64,000 bases of DNA from Terriglobus tenax (GTDB taxonomy: Bacteria; Acidobacteriota; Terriglobia; Terriglobales; Acidobacteriaceae). Below are positions 53,818 through 61,746 of the stretch, piece after piece (position 1 is the first letter of the stretch; each line of letters opens with the position of its first letter). The position numbers and the translations under genes are program-made. The stretch lies in assembly GCF_025685395.1 (NCBI RefSeq), contig NZ_JAGSYA010000003.1:186001-250000 (forward strand), in the 5' to 3' direction. The notes under the pieces are model-generated. The model was not told the DNA's origin, did not search any database, and was given only the letters and a program-made list of their open reading frames with translations.

Positions 53818-54735
53818 TTAAATCATGGCAACGTGGAGTGGAGTCTGTGCCTGGGCTCCCAGGTGGGAACGCAGGCGCTGTGACTCTTCCGCGGGGGAGA
53901 CCCCGAAGAGCCGTTTGAACTCCCGGGAAAACTGTGACGGGCTCTCATAGCCCACGCGCGATGCGGCGACGCTGGCTCCAATGCCTTCCTGGATCATCAT
54001 CAGCCGCGCCTTGTGCAGCCGCGTCACCTTCAAATACTGCAGGGGCGAGGTCGCGGTCATATTGCGGAAATGCTGATGAAAAGCCGAAAGGCTCATGCCG
54101 GCGTCGGCGGCCAGCGTGGGGATATCGAGTTGCCGGTCAAACTCGGTCTGAATGCGGTGCATGGCGCGATAGATCTGGCAGATGCTGCCCTGCATGGCCA
54201 GCAGGTCGCGCAATACCTGCCCGCGCGGCCCGGTCAGAACGCGGTAGGTGATCTCACGGATGATCTGCGGCCCAAGAATCATGCGGTCATTGGGATTCTC
54301 GTACGCCTCCAGCAACCGCAGCAACGCTTCCGCCAGCTCTGCCGGCAAAGGCGTCGCATCGACGGTGCGGGCAACTGGCTGCGGGGGCGAGGAGGGCAGC
54401 TTCAGCACCAGGTCCGCCAGCACGGCCATGTCCAGCAGAATGGAGATGCCACGCATCGGAGCCTCCGGAGCGCAGAAGGTCTCGCAGTCAAAGGGCAGGG
54501 GAGCGGCCAGCACCAGGTAGTTCTCGGTGTCATACACAAAGCTGCGGATGCCCACGTGACCCCGCTTGCTGCCGCTGGTCACAAAGACGATGGAAGGCTC
54601 GTACAGGACGGAGCTGCGCGGCACATTGCGATGGCAAAGGATCGTCCGCAGGCCAGGCAGCTCGGTCGAGCGAATGCCTTCGCCACAACTGATCCGCTCC
54701 AGAATGCGGTTGATCTTCGCGTGCGTGCTGGCCAT
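53818..54735 (-). CDS. AraC-family regulator with AraC_N sensor domain
   Basis: The 305-residue protein has an N-terminal cupin-like AraC_N domain (ILCHRNVPRSSVLYEPSIVF, RGISILLDMAVLADLV) and two C-terminal HTHs (DIPTLAADAGMSLSAFHQHF, then ASRVGYESPSQFSREFKRLF). It resembles YqhC, which in E. coli senses aldehydes and controls the adjacent NADPH aldehyde reductase YqhD; the gene order here, regulator followed directly by an alcohol dehydrogenase, suggests an equivalent circuit. ATG 54735 is used; GTG 54744 is possible. Confidence 0.9.
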   Translation of the reverse strand: MASTHAKINRILERISCGEGIRSTELPGLRTILCHRNVPRSSVLYEPSIVFVTSGSKRGHVGIRSFVYDTENYLVLAAPLPFDCETFCAPEAPMRGISILLDMAVLADLVLKLPSSPPQPVARTVDATPLPAELAEALLRLLEAYENPNDRMILGPQIIREITYRVLTGPRGQVLRDLLAMQGSICQIYRAMHRIQTEFDRQLDIPTLAADAGMSLSAFHQHFRNMTATSPLQYLKVTRLHKARLMMIQEGIGASVAASRVGYESPSQFSREFKRLFGVSPAEESQRLRSHLGAQAQTPLHVAMI

Positions 54736-54800
54736 GCTGCTCACAAAATTGAGTCTAGCGAAGCCGGAAAGCGGATGGCGTAAATTCTCCGAAGTTCTGG

Positions 54801-54841
54801 AGAAACAGGCAAGCCTTCCGCAGGATTCCCCACGGAAGGCT
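54801..54841 (-). terminator. Hairpin downstream of apt
   Basis: On the minus strand AGCCTTCCG (54841-54833) pairs with CGGAAGGCT (54820-54812); the following sequence TGCCTGTTTC is only moderately T-rich. Confidence 0.55.
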
Positions 54842-54862
54842 CATTTTCCTGTAAAAACGGGG

Positions 54863-55402
54863 TTACTCGTTGTAGTGCAGCAGGGAATAGACGTCGTAGT
54901 CCGGGAACTTGGCGCGGCCCTTCAGGAAGTCCAGTTCCACGGCAAAGCCCAGGCCCACGATCTGTCCGCCGAGCTGGCGAACCAGCTGCGTGGTGGCTTC
55001 CATGGTGCCGCCGGTAGCCAGCAGGTCGTCCACGATCACAACCTTTTGTCCGGGTTGGATGGCGTCCAGGTGGATCTCGAGCGAGTCCGAACCGTACTCC
55101 AGGTCATAGGTCACCTTGGCGGTGGCGGCGGGCAGCTTGCGCGGCTTGCGAACGGGCACAAAGCCGGCGTTCAGGCGATAGGCCAGCGCCGGTCCAAAGA
55201 TGAAGCCACGGGCCTCAATGCCCAGCACCAGGTCGACGTCCTTGCCGATGTAGTAGGCGGCAAAGGCATCAATCATCTGCGCAAAACCGGCCTGATCCTT
55301 CAGCAGCGTCGTGATGTCGTAGAACAGGATTCCGGGCTTGGGGAAGTCGGGAACAGTCCGCACCAGGGACTTGAGAGGTTCACAGTTAATGGGTGTCGCC
55401 AT
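54863..55402 (-). CDS. apt: Adenine phosphoribosyltransferase
   Basis: The 179-residue enzyme converts adenine and PRPP to AMP in purine salvage. Signatures include [20 protein letters not shown] near the N-terminus, [17 protein letters not shown] and the PRPP loop [13 protein letters not shown]. It has the normal family length and lies alone on the minus strand, with repeat-element sequence just upstream. Confidence 0.96.
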   Translation of the reverse strand: MATPINCEPLKSLVRTVPDFPKPGILFYDITTLLKDQAGFAQMIDAFAAYYIGKDVDLVLGIEARGFIFGPALAYRLNAGFVPVRKPRKLPAATAKVTYDLEYGSDSLEIHLDAIQPGQKVVIVDDLLATGGTMEATTQLVRQLGGQIVGLGFAVELDFLKGRAKFPDYDVYSLLHYNE

Positions 55403-55500
55403 ATGGAGATTTTAGTTGGAGGGTGGGATGGTTGGATAGTGTGATGGTGCGCCGGTTGTTCCCGAAAATCCCGCCGCCTGATTGGCGACGAAGTCGCTTT

Positions 55501-55606
55501 TCCTGTGTTGTGATTCCGCAGCGTAGCGGAGGAATCTGCTTTTTGAAGTTGTATGGTTTGTCATTCCGGCCGGAGGCGCAAAGCGCCGTAGAGGGACCTG
55601 CATTTC
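55501..55606. repeat. Dispersed repeat element, degenerate half copies C
   Basis: TGTCATTCCGGCCGGAGGCG starts at 55559 and runs through AAAGCGCCG and AGAGGGACCTGCATTT, nearly identical to the left half of copy B (18777). Just before it, GATTCCGCAGCG.TAGCGGAGGAATC (55512-55536) is another related palindrome. The right arm matching the left end is not visible. It lies between apt and the acylphosphatase gene. Confidence 0.65.
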
Positions 55607-55619
55607 ACAATCCAACCAG

Positions 55620-55901
55620 CTACCAAGCCCCTTCAATCTGAAAGGGTCCCAGCTTCTCGCCCTCGGCCTCGACCAGGTCGTGAATCTGCAGGCGGTCCAC
55701 CCGCGATCCGCGCGAGCCTTTACGGAGCGCGGCTTCCAACTCCTCCAGTTTCGCTTCGGAGCCCGCGGCCACGCATTCCACCTCGCCGGTCTGCAGGTTA
55801 CGCACCCATCCATCCAGGCCAAGCTCGGCCGCCTCGCGATGGACAAACCAGCGGAACCCCACACCCTGCACACGACCTGAGACGAGATAATGACGCACCA
55901 T
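55620..55901 (-). CDS. Acylphosphatase
   Basis: The 93-residue protein has the acyl-phosphatase loop GRVQGVGFRWFVHREA (catalytic Arg near residue 18) and the downstream GWVRNLQTGEVECVAAG, with catalytic Asn in RNLQTG. It hydrolyses carboxyl-phosphate anhydrides such as acyl phosphates. It stands alone on the minus strand. Confidence 0.94.
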   Translation of the reverse strand: MVRHYLVSGRVQGVGFRWFVHREAAELGLDGWVRNLQTGEVECVAAGSEAKLEELEAALRKGSRGSRVDRLQIHDLVEAEGEKLGPFQIEGAW

Positions 55902-56081
55902 CGTTCTTTACCGGACCCTCCGCAATGGAGTGATTGTAGCGTGGCGGCCCGTGCCCTACGTACTCAGCCCGCCGAAGAGGCGTACACTCAAAGGTGTAGT
56001 CCCCTTCTCGCCTTCAGCCTCAAGGCATCTGCTCCAGACGAGCGTCGTTCAGGTACGCAACCGCACGACTGGAGAGACAGC

Positions 56082-56264
56082 ATGAGCCTTCTCAGAAAAA
56101 CTGACGTTAAGAAGCACATGGCGCCACGGACGCACAAGATGGTGCCGGATACGGTCGAGCAGCCCGTTGCGCAGCCGGCTCCATTCCCCTTTCGCCCCAC
56201 GCCGGTAGCGTCCGCATTGCCGCCGAAATCGGCAACGGAGCTCAAGCCTCGGGCAGGGAAGTAG
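56082..56264 (+). CDS. Small basic, proline-rich protein, unknown
   Basis: The 60-residue protein starts at ATG 56082, six bases after GGAGAG. It begins MSLLRKTDVKKHMAPRTHK and ends in a Pro/Ala-rich tail, with no Cys and no transmembrane segment. It is followed after eight bases by a zinc-ribbon gene and then a 98-residue gene in the same direction, so the three probably share one transcript. I do not recognise a family. Confidence 0.5.
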   Translation: MSLLRKTDVKKHMAPRTHKMVPDTVEQPVAQPAPFPFRPTPVASALPPKSATELKPRAGK

Positions 56265-56272
56265 TTCATCCC

Positions 56273-56446
56273 ATGAAACTGCTCTTCGGTCAGAAATCCC
56301 AATGCCCTTTGTGCACGTCGGTGCAGTTTGAAAATGCTGTGCCACGCCCCATTGACAACCTTCTGCGCTACCTCGGTTTGTTCCCGGTGCGTTGCGTCAA
56401 CTGCTGGCGGCACTATTATTGGTTTGGACCTTCCGTCAGGGTATAG
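56273..56446 (+). CDS. 57-residue zinc-ribbon-like protein
   Basis: It reads MKLLFGQKSQCPLCTSVQFE at the start and contains a second pair in VRCVNCWRHYYWFGPS. CPLC and CVNC are 28 residues apart, giving a probable single zinc-ribbon fold. AGGGAAG lies about ten bases before the ATG. The aromatic cluster RHYYWFG near the C-terminus may cover the metal site. Acidobacterial genomes hold many such small ribbon proteins; no function is known. Confidence 0.6.
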   Translation: MKLLFGQKSQCPLCTSVQFENAVPRPIDNLLRYLGLFPVRCVNCWRHYYWFGPSVRV

Positions 56447-56455
56447 ATCGTAACA

Positions 56456-56752
56456 ATGGCACTGAACTACACCGTAGTGGCACAAGGCATTGATGAGGTG
56501 CGCGACCTCTCCAACTCTCCCTCGGTCAGCCTGTGGAACTACCTGCAGGCCACCGGGCAGGAGACACTGCTGCGCACCATCAGCATCTACGGCGAAAGCG
56601 GCAGCACCCGTGAACAGGTGCGCCTGCTTTACATGAACGCGGACGCCCTGCGCATCTGGCGCGAGATGGGCAAACAGCCCACCATCATTGGCGAGATGCG
56701 CCGCCCGTCGCGGACGTCGGTCATGGTCTTTGGCGTGCCGTACAGCGAATAG
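56456..56752 (+). CDS. Conserved hypothetical protein, 98 residues
   Basis: It starts MALNYTVVAQGIDEVRDLSN and ends RTSVMVFGVPYSE, with no signal peptide, Cys or hydrophobic helix; it looks like a small soluble alpha/beta protein. It follows the zinc-ribbon gene by nine bases and ends before a bidirectional terminator. No recognised family. Confidence 0.6.
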   Translation: MALNYTVVAQGIDEVRDLSNSPSVSLWNYLQATGQETLLRTISIYGESGSTREQVRLLYMNADALRIWREMGKQPTIIGEMRRPSRTSVMVFGVPYSE

Positions 56753-56753
56753 C

Positions 56754-56780
56754 AAAAGGCCCGCCGAAGCGGGCCTTTTC
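56754..56780. terminator. Bidirectional terminator
   Basis: AAAAGGCCCGC (56754-56764) and GCGGGCCTTTT (56769-56779) form a perfect 11-bp stem with CGAA loop, serving the small-gene run on the left and efp on the right. Confidence 0.9.
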
Positions 56781-56796
56781 GCTGATTTCAACAAGA

Positions 56797-57357
56797 CTAC
56801 GCGCGTGACATGTACGTACCTTCGGCCGTATCCACGCGGACCTTTTCACCCTCGTTGATGAACGGCGGAACCTGGATCACCAGGCCGGTCTCGGTCTTGG
56901 CGGGCTTGGTCACCGACGATGCCGTGGCCGACTTGATGCCCGGCTCGGTCTCGACGATAGTCATCTCCACTACGCCGGGCAGGTCGATACCAACAGCCTT
57001 GCCGTCGTAGAAGCTGACGGAGATATTCAGGTTGGGCAGCAGGTAGTCTACGGCATCGCCCAGCGTGTCGCGGGTCAGCATGGTCTGCTCGTAGGTGGTC
57101 GTGTCCATGAAGTAGTAGTCGTCGCCGTCGTTGTACAGGTAGTCCATGGAGATCTCGTCTACGATGACGCGTTCAATCGCGTCGCCGGAACGGAAGCGGT
57201 GCTCGAACATCGCATTCGAGGACAGGTTGCGCAGCTTGGCCTGGATGAAGGCGCGCAGGTTGCCCGGCGTGCGGTGCTCCACGGCAAAGACCATGTGCAG
57301 CTTGTCGTTATGCTTGATGATCATGCCGGGGCGCATCTGAGTGGCGGGAATCGCCAT
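56797..57357 (-). CDS. efp: Elongation factor P with Asn at the loop tip
   Basis: The 186-residue protein matches EF-P throughout (MAIPATQMRPGMIIKHNDKL, AFIQAKLRNLSSNAMFEHRF, and a C-terminal GLVIQVPPFINEGEKVRVDT). EF-P rescues ribosomes stalled on polyproline. The domain I loop reads TPGNLRAF, so Asn33 occupies the place of E. coli Lys34 (PGKGQAF), the residue that receives beta-lysine; an Arg for EarP rhamnosylation is also absent. No epmA, epmB or earP gene is nearby. ATG 57357 follows AGGAGA. Confidence 0.95.
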   Translation of the reverse strand: MAIPATQMRPGMIIKHNDKLHMVFAVEHRTPGNLRAFIQAKLRNLSSNAMFEHRFRSGDAIERVIVDEISMDYLYNDGDDYYFMDTTTYEQTMLTRDTLGDAVDYLLPNLNISVSFYDGKAVGIDLPGVVEMTIVETEPGIKSATASSVTKPAKTETGLVIQVPPFINEGEKVRVDTAEGTYMSRA

Positions 57358-57474
57358 GGTGTGTCTCCTGAAATTGTTGGTGGGTTTCCGCGCCGCAAAG
57401 GGCCGGATCTGGCAGGGCGTCAGCACTGCACGGTTGAACCTCTTCGATTGTAGCTCAGCGCCCCTCCGGGCCGC

Positions 57475-57807
57475 TTACAGGGCCACGGGGGCAAATCCGG
57501 CGAACATCTGGCTCGATTCTGGAAGCTGGTTCAACGGAACCACCTCGCAGCAGGCCCAATATCGCTCCCACAGCGCCATCACCCGCGGATTCGCGTGCGC
57601 CTTCTCAATCGCTCCGGCCTCCCACTCGAAGACCTCGAGAAGGGTGCCGTCCGCGGCGCGGCACACGACGGCTTCGCGGTCCGTTGCCAACCCCTCTGTA
57701 CGCAGCAGCGGCAGGTGCTCCCGCGTCAGCTGCAGCAGGTCTTCCTCTTTCCCAGGCTTCGGGCGGTACGCGACGATCACAACACTGCGGCCTTGCACGG
57801 CATTCAT
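57475..57807 (-). CDS. ABM-like dimeric alpha/beta barrel protein
   Basis: The 110-residue protein starts MNAVQGRSVVIVAYRPKPGK and continues EEDLLQLTREHLPLLR, ending with LLEVFEWEAGAIEKAHANPR. This is the antibiotic-biosynthesis-monooxygenase/ferredoxin-like fold. Members are heme- or quinol-related monooxygenases or purely structural; no catalytic residues allow a choice. It is 21 bp downstream of pncA on the same strand. Confidence 0.7.
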   Translation of the reverse strand: MNAVQGRSVVIVAYRPKPGKEEDLLQLTREHLPLLRTEGLATDREAVVCRAADGTLLEVFEWEAGAIEKAHANPRVMALWERYWACCEVVPLNQLPESSQMFAGFAPVAL

Positions 57808-57828
57808 GGCCAGAAGCGTAGCACAGCG

Positions 57829-58461
57829 CTACAGCAGATCATCACTCGAAATCAGGTGAACGCCCAGCTCCACCATGGTCTGCTTCGCTGCGGCTTTTGA
57901 CCCATGCAGATCAATCGCGCGGCATGCATCCTCAATCACATACGCCTCAAAGCCCTGCGCCACGGCATCCACCGCCGAGTAGAAGACGCAGTAGTCATAC
58001 GCCAGCCCGCAGAAGAACAGCCGCCCCAGTCCGCGCTCGCGCAGCGCTCCGGCAAGCCCTGTCGGCGTTGCATGATCGTTGTCCAGAAACGCCGAGTAGG
58101 AATCCACCTGAGGGTTATACCCCTTGCGCACCATCAGTTCCGCCCGCGTGGTCTCAAGCCCCGGGTGAAACGCTGCCCCTGTGCTGGCCTGCACACAATG
58201 ATCCGGCCACAGTACCTGCGGGCCATAGCCCAGCTGGATCAACTCAAACGGCTGTTTATCCGGGTGCGCACTGGCAAAGGAGATATGCCCGGCCGGGTGC
58301 CAGTCCTGCGTCAGAACCACGTGCCGGAACTGCTGCTGCAACCGGTTGACCAGTGGAACGATCGTATCGCCGTCGTTGACCGCCAGCGCACCGCCGGGGC
58401 AAAAGTCATTCTGCAGGTCGATGACAATCAGCGTATCGGTCGGCTTCAGCGCAAGGCCCAT
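57829..58461 (-). CDS. pncA: Nicotinamidase / pyrazinamidase
   Basis: The 210-residue enzyme hydrolyses nicotinamide to nicotinate for NAD salvage. The catalytic triad is visible: Asp in VIDLQNDFCPGGALAV, Lys in MVRKG and Cys in GLAYDYCVFYSA. The metal-site residues are in LTQDWHPAGHISFA. Its ATG faces the divergent thioesterase gene only 23 bp away. Confidence 0.95.
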   Translation of the reverse strand: MGLALKPTDTLIVIDLQNDFCPGGALAVNDGDTIVPLVNRLQQQFRHVVLTQDWHPAGHISFASAHPDKQPFELIQLGYGPQVLWPDHCVQASTGAAFHPGLETTRAELMVRKGYNPQVDSYSAFLDNDHATPTGLAGALRERGLGRLFFCGLAYDYCVFYSAVDAVAQGFEAYVIEDACRAIDLHGSKAAAKQTMVELGVHLISSDDLL

Positions 58462-58484
58462 AGCTTATTCGTACACTAAGAGAT

Positions 58485-58907
58485 ATGTCCGCACCTACAG
58501 CCGAAGCCCGCGTTCGCGTCCGCTACGCCGAGACCGATCAGATGGGCGTGGTCTATCACGCAAATTACGTTGTCTGGTTCGAAGTGGGTCGCGTCGAGCT
58601 GCTCCGTTCTCTCGGCCTCCCCTATAAACAGCTTGAGGAAGAAGGGATTCTCATCGCAGTCGTCGAGGTCAATGCCCGCTATAAGCGTCCCGCCCGGTAC
58701 GACGACGAGATCGCTATCCGCACGACGGTGAAGCAGGTGCGCGGCGGTTCCATCATCCGCATCGGCTACCAGGTCGTCCGTGTCTGCGACGAGGAACTGC
58801 TTTGCGAAGGCGAGACGGTCCACGTCGTTATCGACCGCGAGTTCAAGAAATCCCGCCTGCCTGACCACTATGCCGCCCGCATGGCGGGTGAAATGGCTGG
58901 CGAATAA
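58485..58907 (+). CDS. Acyl-CoA thioesterase, YbgC/4-hydroxybenzoyl-CoA type
   Basis: The 140-residue hotdog-fold protein carries the active-site Asp in ETDQMGVVYHANYVVWFE and the nearby family Tyr-His. YbgC acts on short acyl-CoA and in E. coli is linked to the Tol-Pal operon; no tol genes are here. TACACT at 58472-58477 lies so close to the ATG that the mRNA would have almost no leader. Divergent with pncA. Confidence 0.9.
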   Translation: MSAPTAEARVRVRYAETDQMGVVYHANYVVWFEVGRVELLRSLGLPYKQLEEEGILIAVVEVNARYKRPARYDDEIAIRTTVKQVRGGSIIRIGYQVVRVCDEELLCEGETVHVVIDREFKKSRLPDHYAARMAGEMAGE

Positions 58908-58924
58908 TCCGCCTGCAGGCATAG

Positions 58925-58951
58925 AAAAGCCCGGCAGGCCGCCGGGCTTTT
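58925..58951. terminator. Bidirectional terminator
   Basis: AAAAGCCCGGC (58925-58935) pairs with GCCGGGCTTTT (58941-58951), loop AGGCC. Confidence 0.9.
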
Positions 58952-58970
58952 CTCCTGTTTCTGACGGGAT

Positions 58971-59651
58971 TTACTTCCCCTGTACGCCCCAGCGGTACAG
59001 GACACCCATGTTGAAGCCCATGTTGTTCTGCAGCTTGGAGCCGAAGGTGGTCGCCTCATAGGCAGGAGCGATACGGAAGGCCAGGTTCGGGTAGAAGCTG
59101 TACTCCAGGTTTGCACCCACGGAGAAGGCGCCGGTGTTGCTGGTCTTCCACATTCCCAGCGCGTCGGCCGGAATGCCCTTCGATCCGCCGTCAAAGTTGC
59201 CCATCGCCAGACCGCCCAGGGCGTTTACGCTCGCGCTGAAGCGCTCCTTACGGTAGAAGCGATACTGCGGTCCTCCCATAAAGGTGTAGTGCGTAATCAG
59301 CGGGTTCCACACGTTGTAGGGATTGTTGTTCGTCTTGGCGTTGCCATAGTGGCCGCGCACGTCGGCAACCACCGCCCAGCGCGGATTCAGGTAGTAGTTC
59401 CCGGCAACATTCCACGTAACCTCGTTGTTGCGCTGCAAAAACTCGCCCGAGCGGAAGCGCAGGTAACCCACGCCGCCAAACAGCTCGTACTTGTGAGAGT
59501 AGGTCTCTTCAATCGTCTTCGCGATACGCGCCCTGCGCGTCGCATTCAGGCGCCGCTGACGGCGGTCCTGCTGCTGCGCTTCGCCCTGAAAAGCCGTTCC
59601 CACCAGCGCGGCCATTGCCAGCGCGCACACCATCCGCTTCAAACCGAACAT
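58971..59651 (-). CDS. Outer-membrane beta-barrel protein, unknown
   Basis: The 226-residue protein starts at ATG 59651 with a signal peptide (LKRMVCALAMAALVGTAF, ending GEAQ). It has a basic segment (DRRQRRLNATRRARIAK) and then barrel strands (YELFGGVGYLRFRSG, WNVAGNYYLNPRWAVVADVR, FSVGANLEYSFYPNLAFRI) to ...GVLYRWGVQGK. It resembles OmpW/opacity-like eight-strand barrels, but no family is certain. It is divergent from the cytochrome c gene. Confidence 0.7.
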   Translation of the reverse strand: MFGLKRMVCALAMAALVGTAFQGEAQQQDRRQRRLNATRRARIAKTIEETYSHKYELFGGVGYLRFRSGEFLQRNNEVTWNVAGNYYLNPRWAVVADVRGHYGNAKTNNNPYNVWNPLITHYTFMGGPQYRFYRKERFSASVNALGGLAMGNFDGGSKGIPADALGMWKTSNTGAFSVGANLEYSFYPNLAFRIAPAYEATTFGSKLQNNMGFNMGVLYRWGVQGK

Positions 59652-59752
59652 CAAACGATACCCCTGCAGCCTTCTTGCTCTGTTAGTTTCAAACCAGTAG
59701 CGCCAGCGCAAACGGCGCACTCTTTTATTAGAACATCCCCGGCGCGGAATTC

Positions 59753-60385
59753 ATGGCCAAACGATCCAGCAAAGGCTCCTCCAAATCTTCTTCCGGCTCT
59801 GGCAAGCTGCTGCTCGGCGCTGTGCTCGGCGCCGGCATGGCCGCTACAGCCGGCTACCTGTACCTGCATCCAGAGGCCCTGCGCGGCGTCCGGAACTCCT
59901 CCGGCATCCGTGGCAGCTACCCCGGGTCCGAGCCCGGAGCAGAGCCGGCGGAACCCAGGATTTCGCAGGCAGCACCCGCGCCAAAGCCTCAGCCGCCAGT
60001 TCAGCCGGCTCCCGCTGCACCGCTTGAGGTCGCTCCGCCCAGCAAAACCGCTCTCGCCGCGGGGCAGGCACCTTTTGCTGCCAGTGAAGAGGTCTTTGAA
60101 GCCGCCGCACCTCTCTACCGCAAGCAGTGCGCTGCCTGCCATGGCTCACCCAGCGGTAAGCCGCGCAAGGGCAATGCGCCGCAGTTCTGGGGCCAGCACG
60201 CACCCAGCCTCGGCCATAAGACTCCCTCGGCGATCTACACCGCCATCGCCAAGGGAAGCCCGAATGCCAGTGGACACGCCTTTGCCGGCAAGCTCACCAG
60301 CCAGCAGATCTGGCAGCTGACCCTGCTGCTGCAGCAGGCAGGCGACGATCTTCCAGACCCGGTCCGCAACCTGATGGGCGACTGA
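59753..60385 (+). CDS. Membrane-anchored class I cytochrome c with atypical distal ligand region
   Basis: The 210-residue protein has an N-terminal basic Ser-rich segment, one transmembrane anchor at about residues 19-42, a Pro/Ala-rich linker of about 70 residues and a cytochrome c domain. The heme motif is C126-A-A-C129-H130. Where class I cytochromes usually have the axial Met (as in xMPAFxxxL), this protein reads SGHAFAGKLTSQQIW, so Met is replaced and His175 is adjacent. The heme could be bis-His or five-coordinate. It is probably an electron carrier at the periplasmic face of the membrane. A strong bidirectional terminator follows. Confidence 0.82.
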   Translation: MAKRSSKGSSKSSSGSGKLLLGAVLGAGMAATAGYLYLHPEALRGVRNSSGIRGSYPGSEPGAEPAEPRISQAAPAPKPQPPVQPAPAAPLEVAPPSKTALAAGQAPFAASEEVFEAAAPLYRKQCAACHGSPSGKPRKGNAPQFWGQHAPSLGHKTPSAIYTAIAKGSPNASGHAFAGKLTSQQIWQLTLLLQQAGDDLPDPVRNLMGD

Positions 60386-60402
60386 CACAATCAGAACGCA
60401 TA

Positions 60403-60440
60403 AAAAAGCCCCACCTCTTTTTGTAGAGGTGGGGCTTTTT
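60403..60440. terminator. Bidirectional terminator
   Basis: AAAAAGCCCCACCTCT (60403-60418) and AGAGGTGGGGCTTTTT (60425-60440) form a perfect 16-bp stem between convergent genes. Confidence 0.95.
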
Positions 60441-60453
60441 GCGGTTTCCGCGA

Positions 60454-61602
60454 TTACGGCAGCGTGTAGGTCACGCCGGTCACAAACTGGAAGGTGTTCT
60501 TCTTGAAGCCCGGCGACGGGTTGTTCAGGAAGTTGTCGCTGGCCGAGACGCTCATGCTCAGCCGCTTGAAGACTGGCATCGTCAGGCCCGTGGCAAAGTT
60601 CGCCGAGTAGGCCTGGACATTATTGAAGGCCGGCAACACCTGCAGCGACTGGGTGAAGACCACCGCGCGCGGCAGGTTACGCTTGTAGGCTTCGCCAATC
60701 GAAGCGCCAATCAGGTTCAGATTGCTGGAGGCGCTTTCAAACTGCTGCTTCTCGTAGTTGATGCTGCCCTTCACATCCAGTTGCTGCTTGGCGGTTGAGA
60801 TCGGTGTCCAACCCATGCCGGCACCGTAGATCTGCTGCAGGTCCAGACCGGAAGAGTAGTTGTGGTCAAACGCTACCGTTCCCAGGTAGTAGAACCGCTG
60901 CGAGACATACTGGTCGCGTTCCAGATCGGTGTGGAAGATGCTGGTCTTGACCACCGAGTCCGGCGTCGGAGGATTGGTCTGCGGAATCACCGGCGTTGTC
61001 AGCTTGCCGTAGGTCTCTGTCAGGTTGAACAGCGTGCGGTTGCGCGTCTTTAGGTAGGCCACCGTCGGAATCGATCGCGACAGGCTGATGCCGCTGGTAA
61101 AAGTGCCGCCATGCTGCGTGCTCTGGACAAACGATGCTCCCGCCGTCAGCGTGCCCTTCCAGCCATACAGAGGTCCGGCCTTCTTTTCGAGCTCGCGGTC
61201 ATAGGTCTGCTGGTCGATGATGTAGGCCAGGTTCTTGACCGGGATCGTCTCTACCTGCCCCATCGGCTGCAGCAGGGTCACGGAGTCGCCAACCACGTTC
61301 ACCATGCCGGTCTGGGTGTTTTTCCTGTTCACCGGGGTGTCCTTCTTCAACAGGGCAAAGCTGCCGCTGGAACGCAACTCCTTGACCTTGCTCAGGGGAA
61401 CGGTGACTTCGCCCACCACGTCGCTTTTGAAGACAACCGTATCGCCAATGCCGCGCACCAGCGTTCCGGTTAACTGGTCGCCGTTCTGAAAGACGATGAC
61501 GTCCGGGGTGGGTTTCTCGTTGGGTTTGTCCTCAGCTACTACCGCTACCGGCGCCAGAGCCAGCAGCAACGCCAATCCGTGCACGCGCTTAAACAGAGAC
61601 AT
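60454..61602 (-). CDS. DUF481 outer-membrane protein
   Basis: The 382-residue protein has a signal peptide (about residues 1-23, ending VAVVAED). An N-terminal SH3-like segment follows (VIVFQNGDQLTGTLVRGIGD, VTVPLSKVKELRSS), then a DUF481 barrel (GPLYGWKGTLTAGASFVQST, RFYYLGTVAFDHNYSSGLDL, and KKNTFQFVTGVTYTLP at the end). DUF481 proteins are salt- or acid-induced outer-membrane barrels (YdiY-like) of unknown role. Single gene. Confidence 0.85.
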   Translation of the reverse strand: MSLFKRVHGLALLLALAPVAVVAEDKPNEKPTPDVIVFQNGDQLTGTLVRGIGDTVVFKSDVVGEVTVPLSKVKELRSSGSFALLKKDTPVNRKNTQTGMVNVVGDSVTLLQPMGQVETIPVKNLAYIIDQQTYDRELEKKAGPLYGWKGTLTAGASFVQSTQHGGTFTSGISLSRSIPTVAYLKTRNRTLFNLTETYGKLTTPVIPQTNPPTPDSVVKTSIFHTDLERDQYVSQRFYYLGTVAFDHNYSSGLDLQQIYGAGMGWTPISTAKQQLDVKGSINYEKQQFESASSNLNLIGASIGEAYKRNLPRAVVFTQSLQVLPAFNNVQAYSANFATGLTMPVFKRLSMSVSASDNFLNNPSPGFKKNTFQFVTGVTYTLP

Positions 61603-61692
61603 GAACTCGCGATTTTCCTCTCAAAGATGGATTGATCTTGCGGTGTGCCACGGTGGCCAGGAGACGTATCCCATTCGCCACACCTGTAGGCT

Positions 61693-61729
61693 GTCTCATA
61701 AGATGATGTCATCTTTCCAGTTTTGAGAC
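61693..61729. promoter_or_regulatory. Nested dyads in the DUF481/TRIC intergenic region
   Basis: Outer arms GTCTCA (61693-61698) and TGAGAC (61724-61729) enclose a perfect inner dyad AAGATGA-TG-TCATCTT (61700-61715). The element lies between the divergent DUF481 gene and the small ORF at 61747, consistent with an operator; regulator unknown. Confidence 0.4.
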
Positions 61730-61746
61730 GAGGGCACCCAATACTC

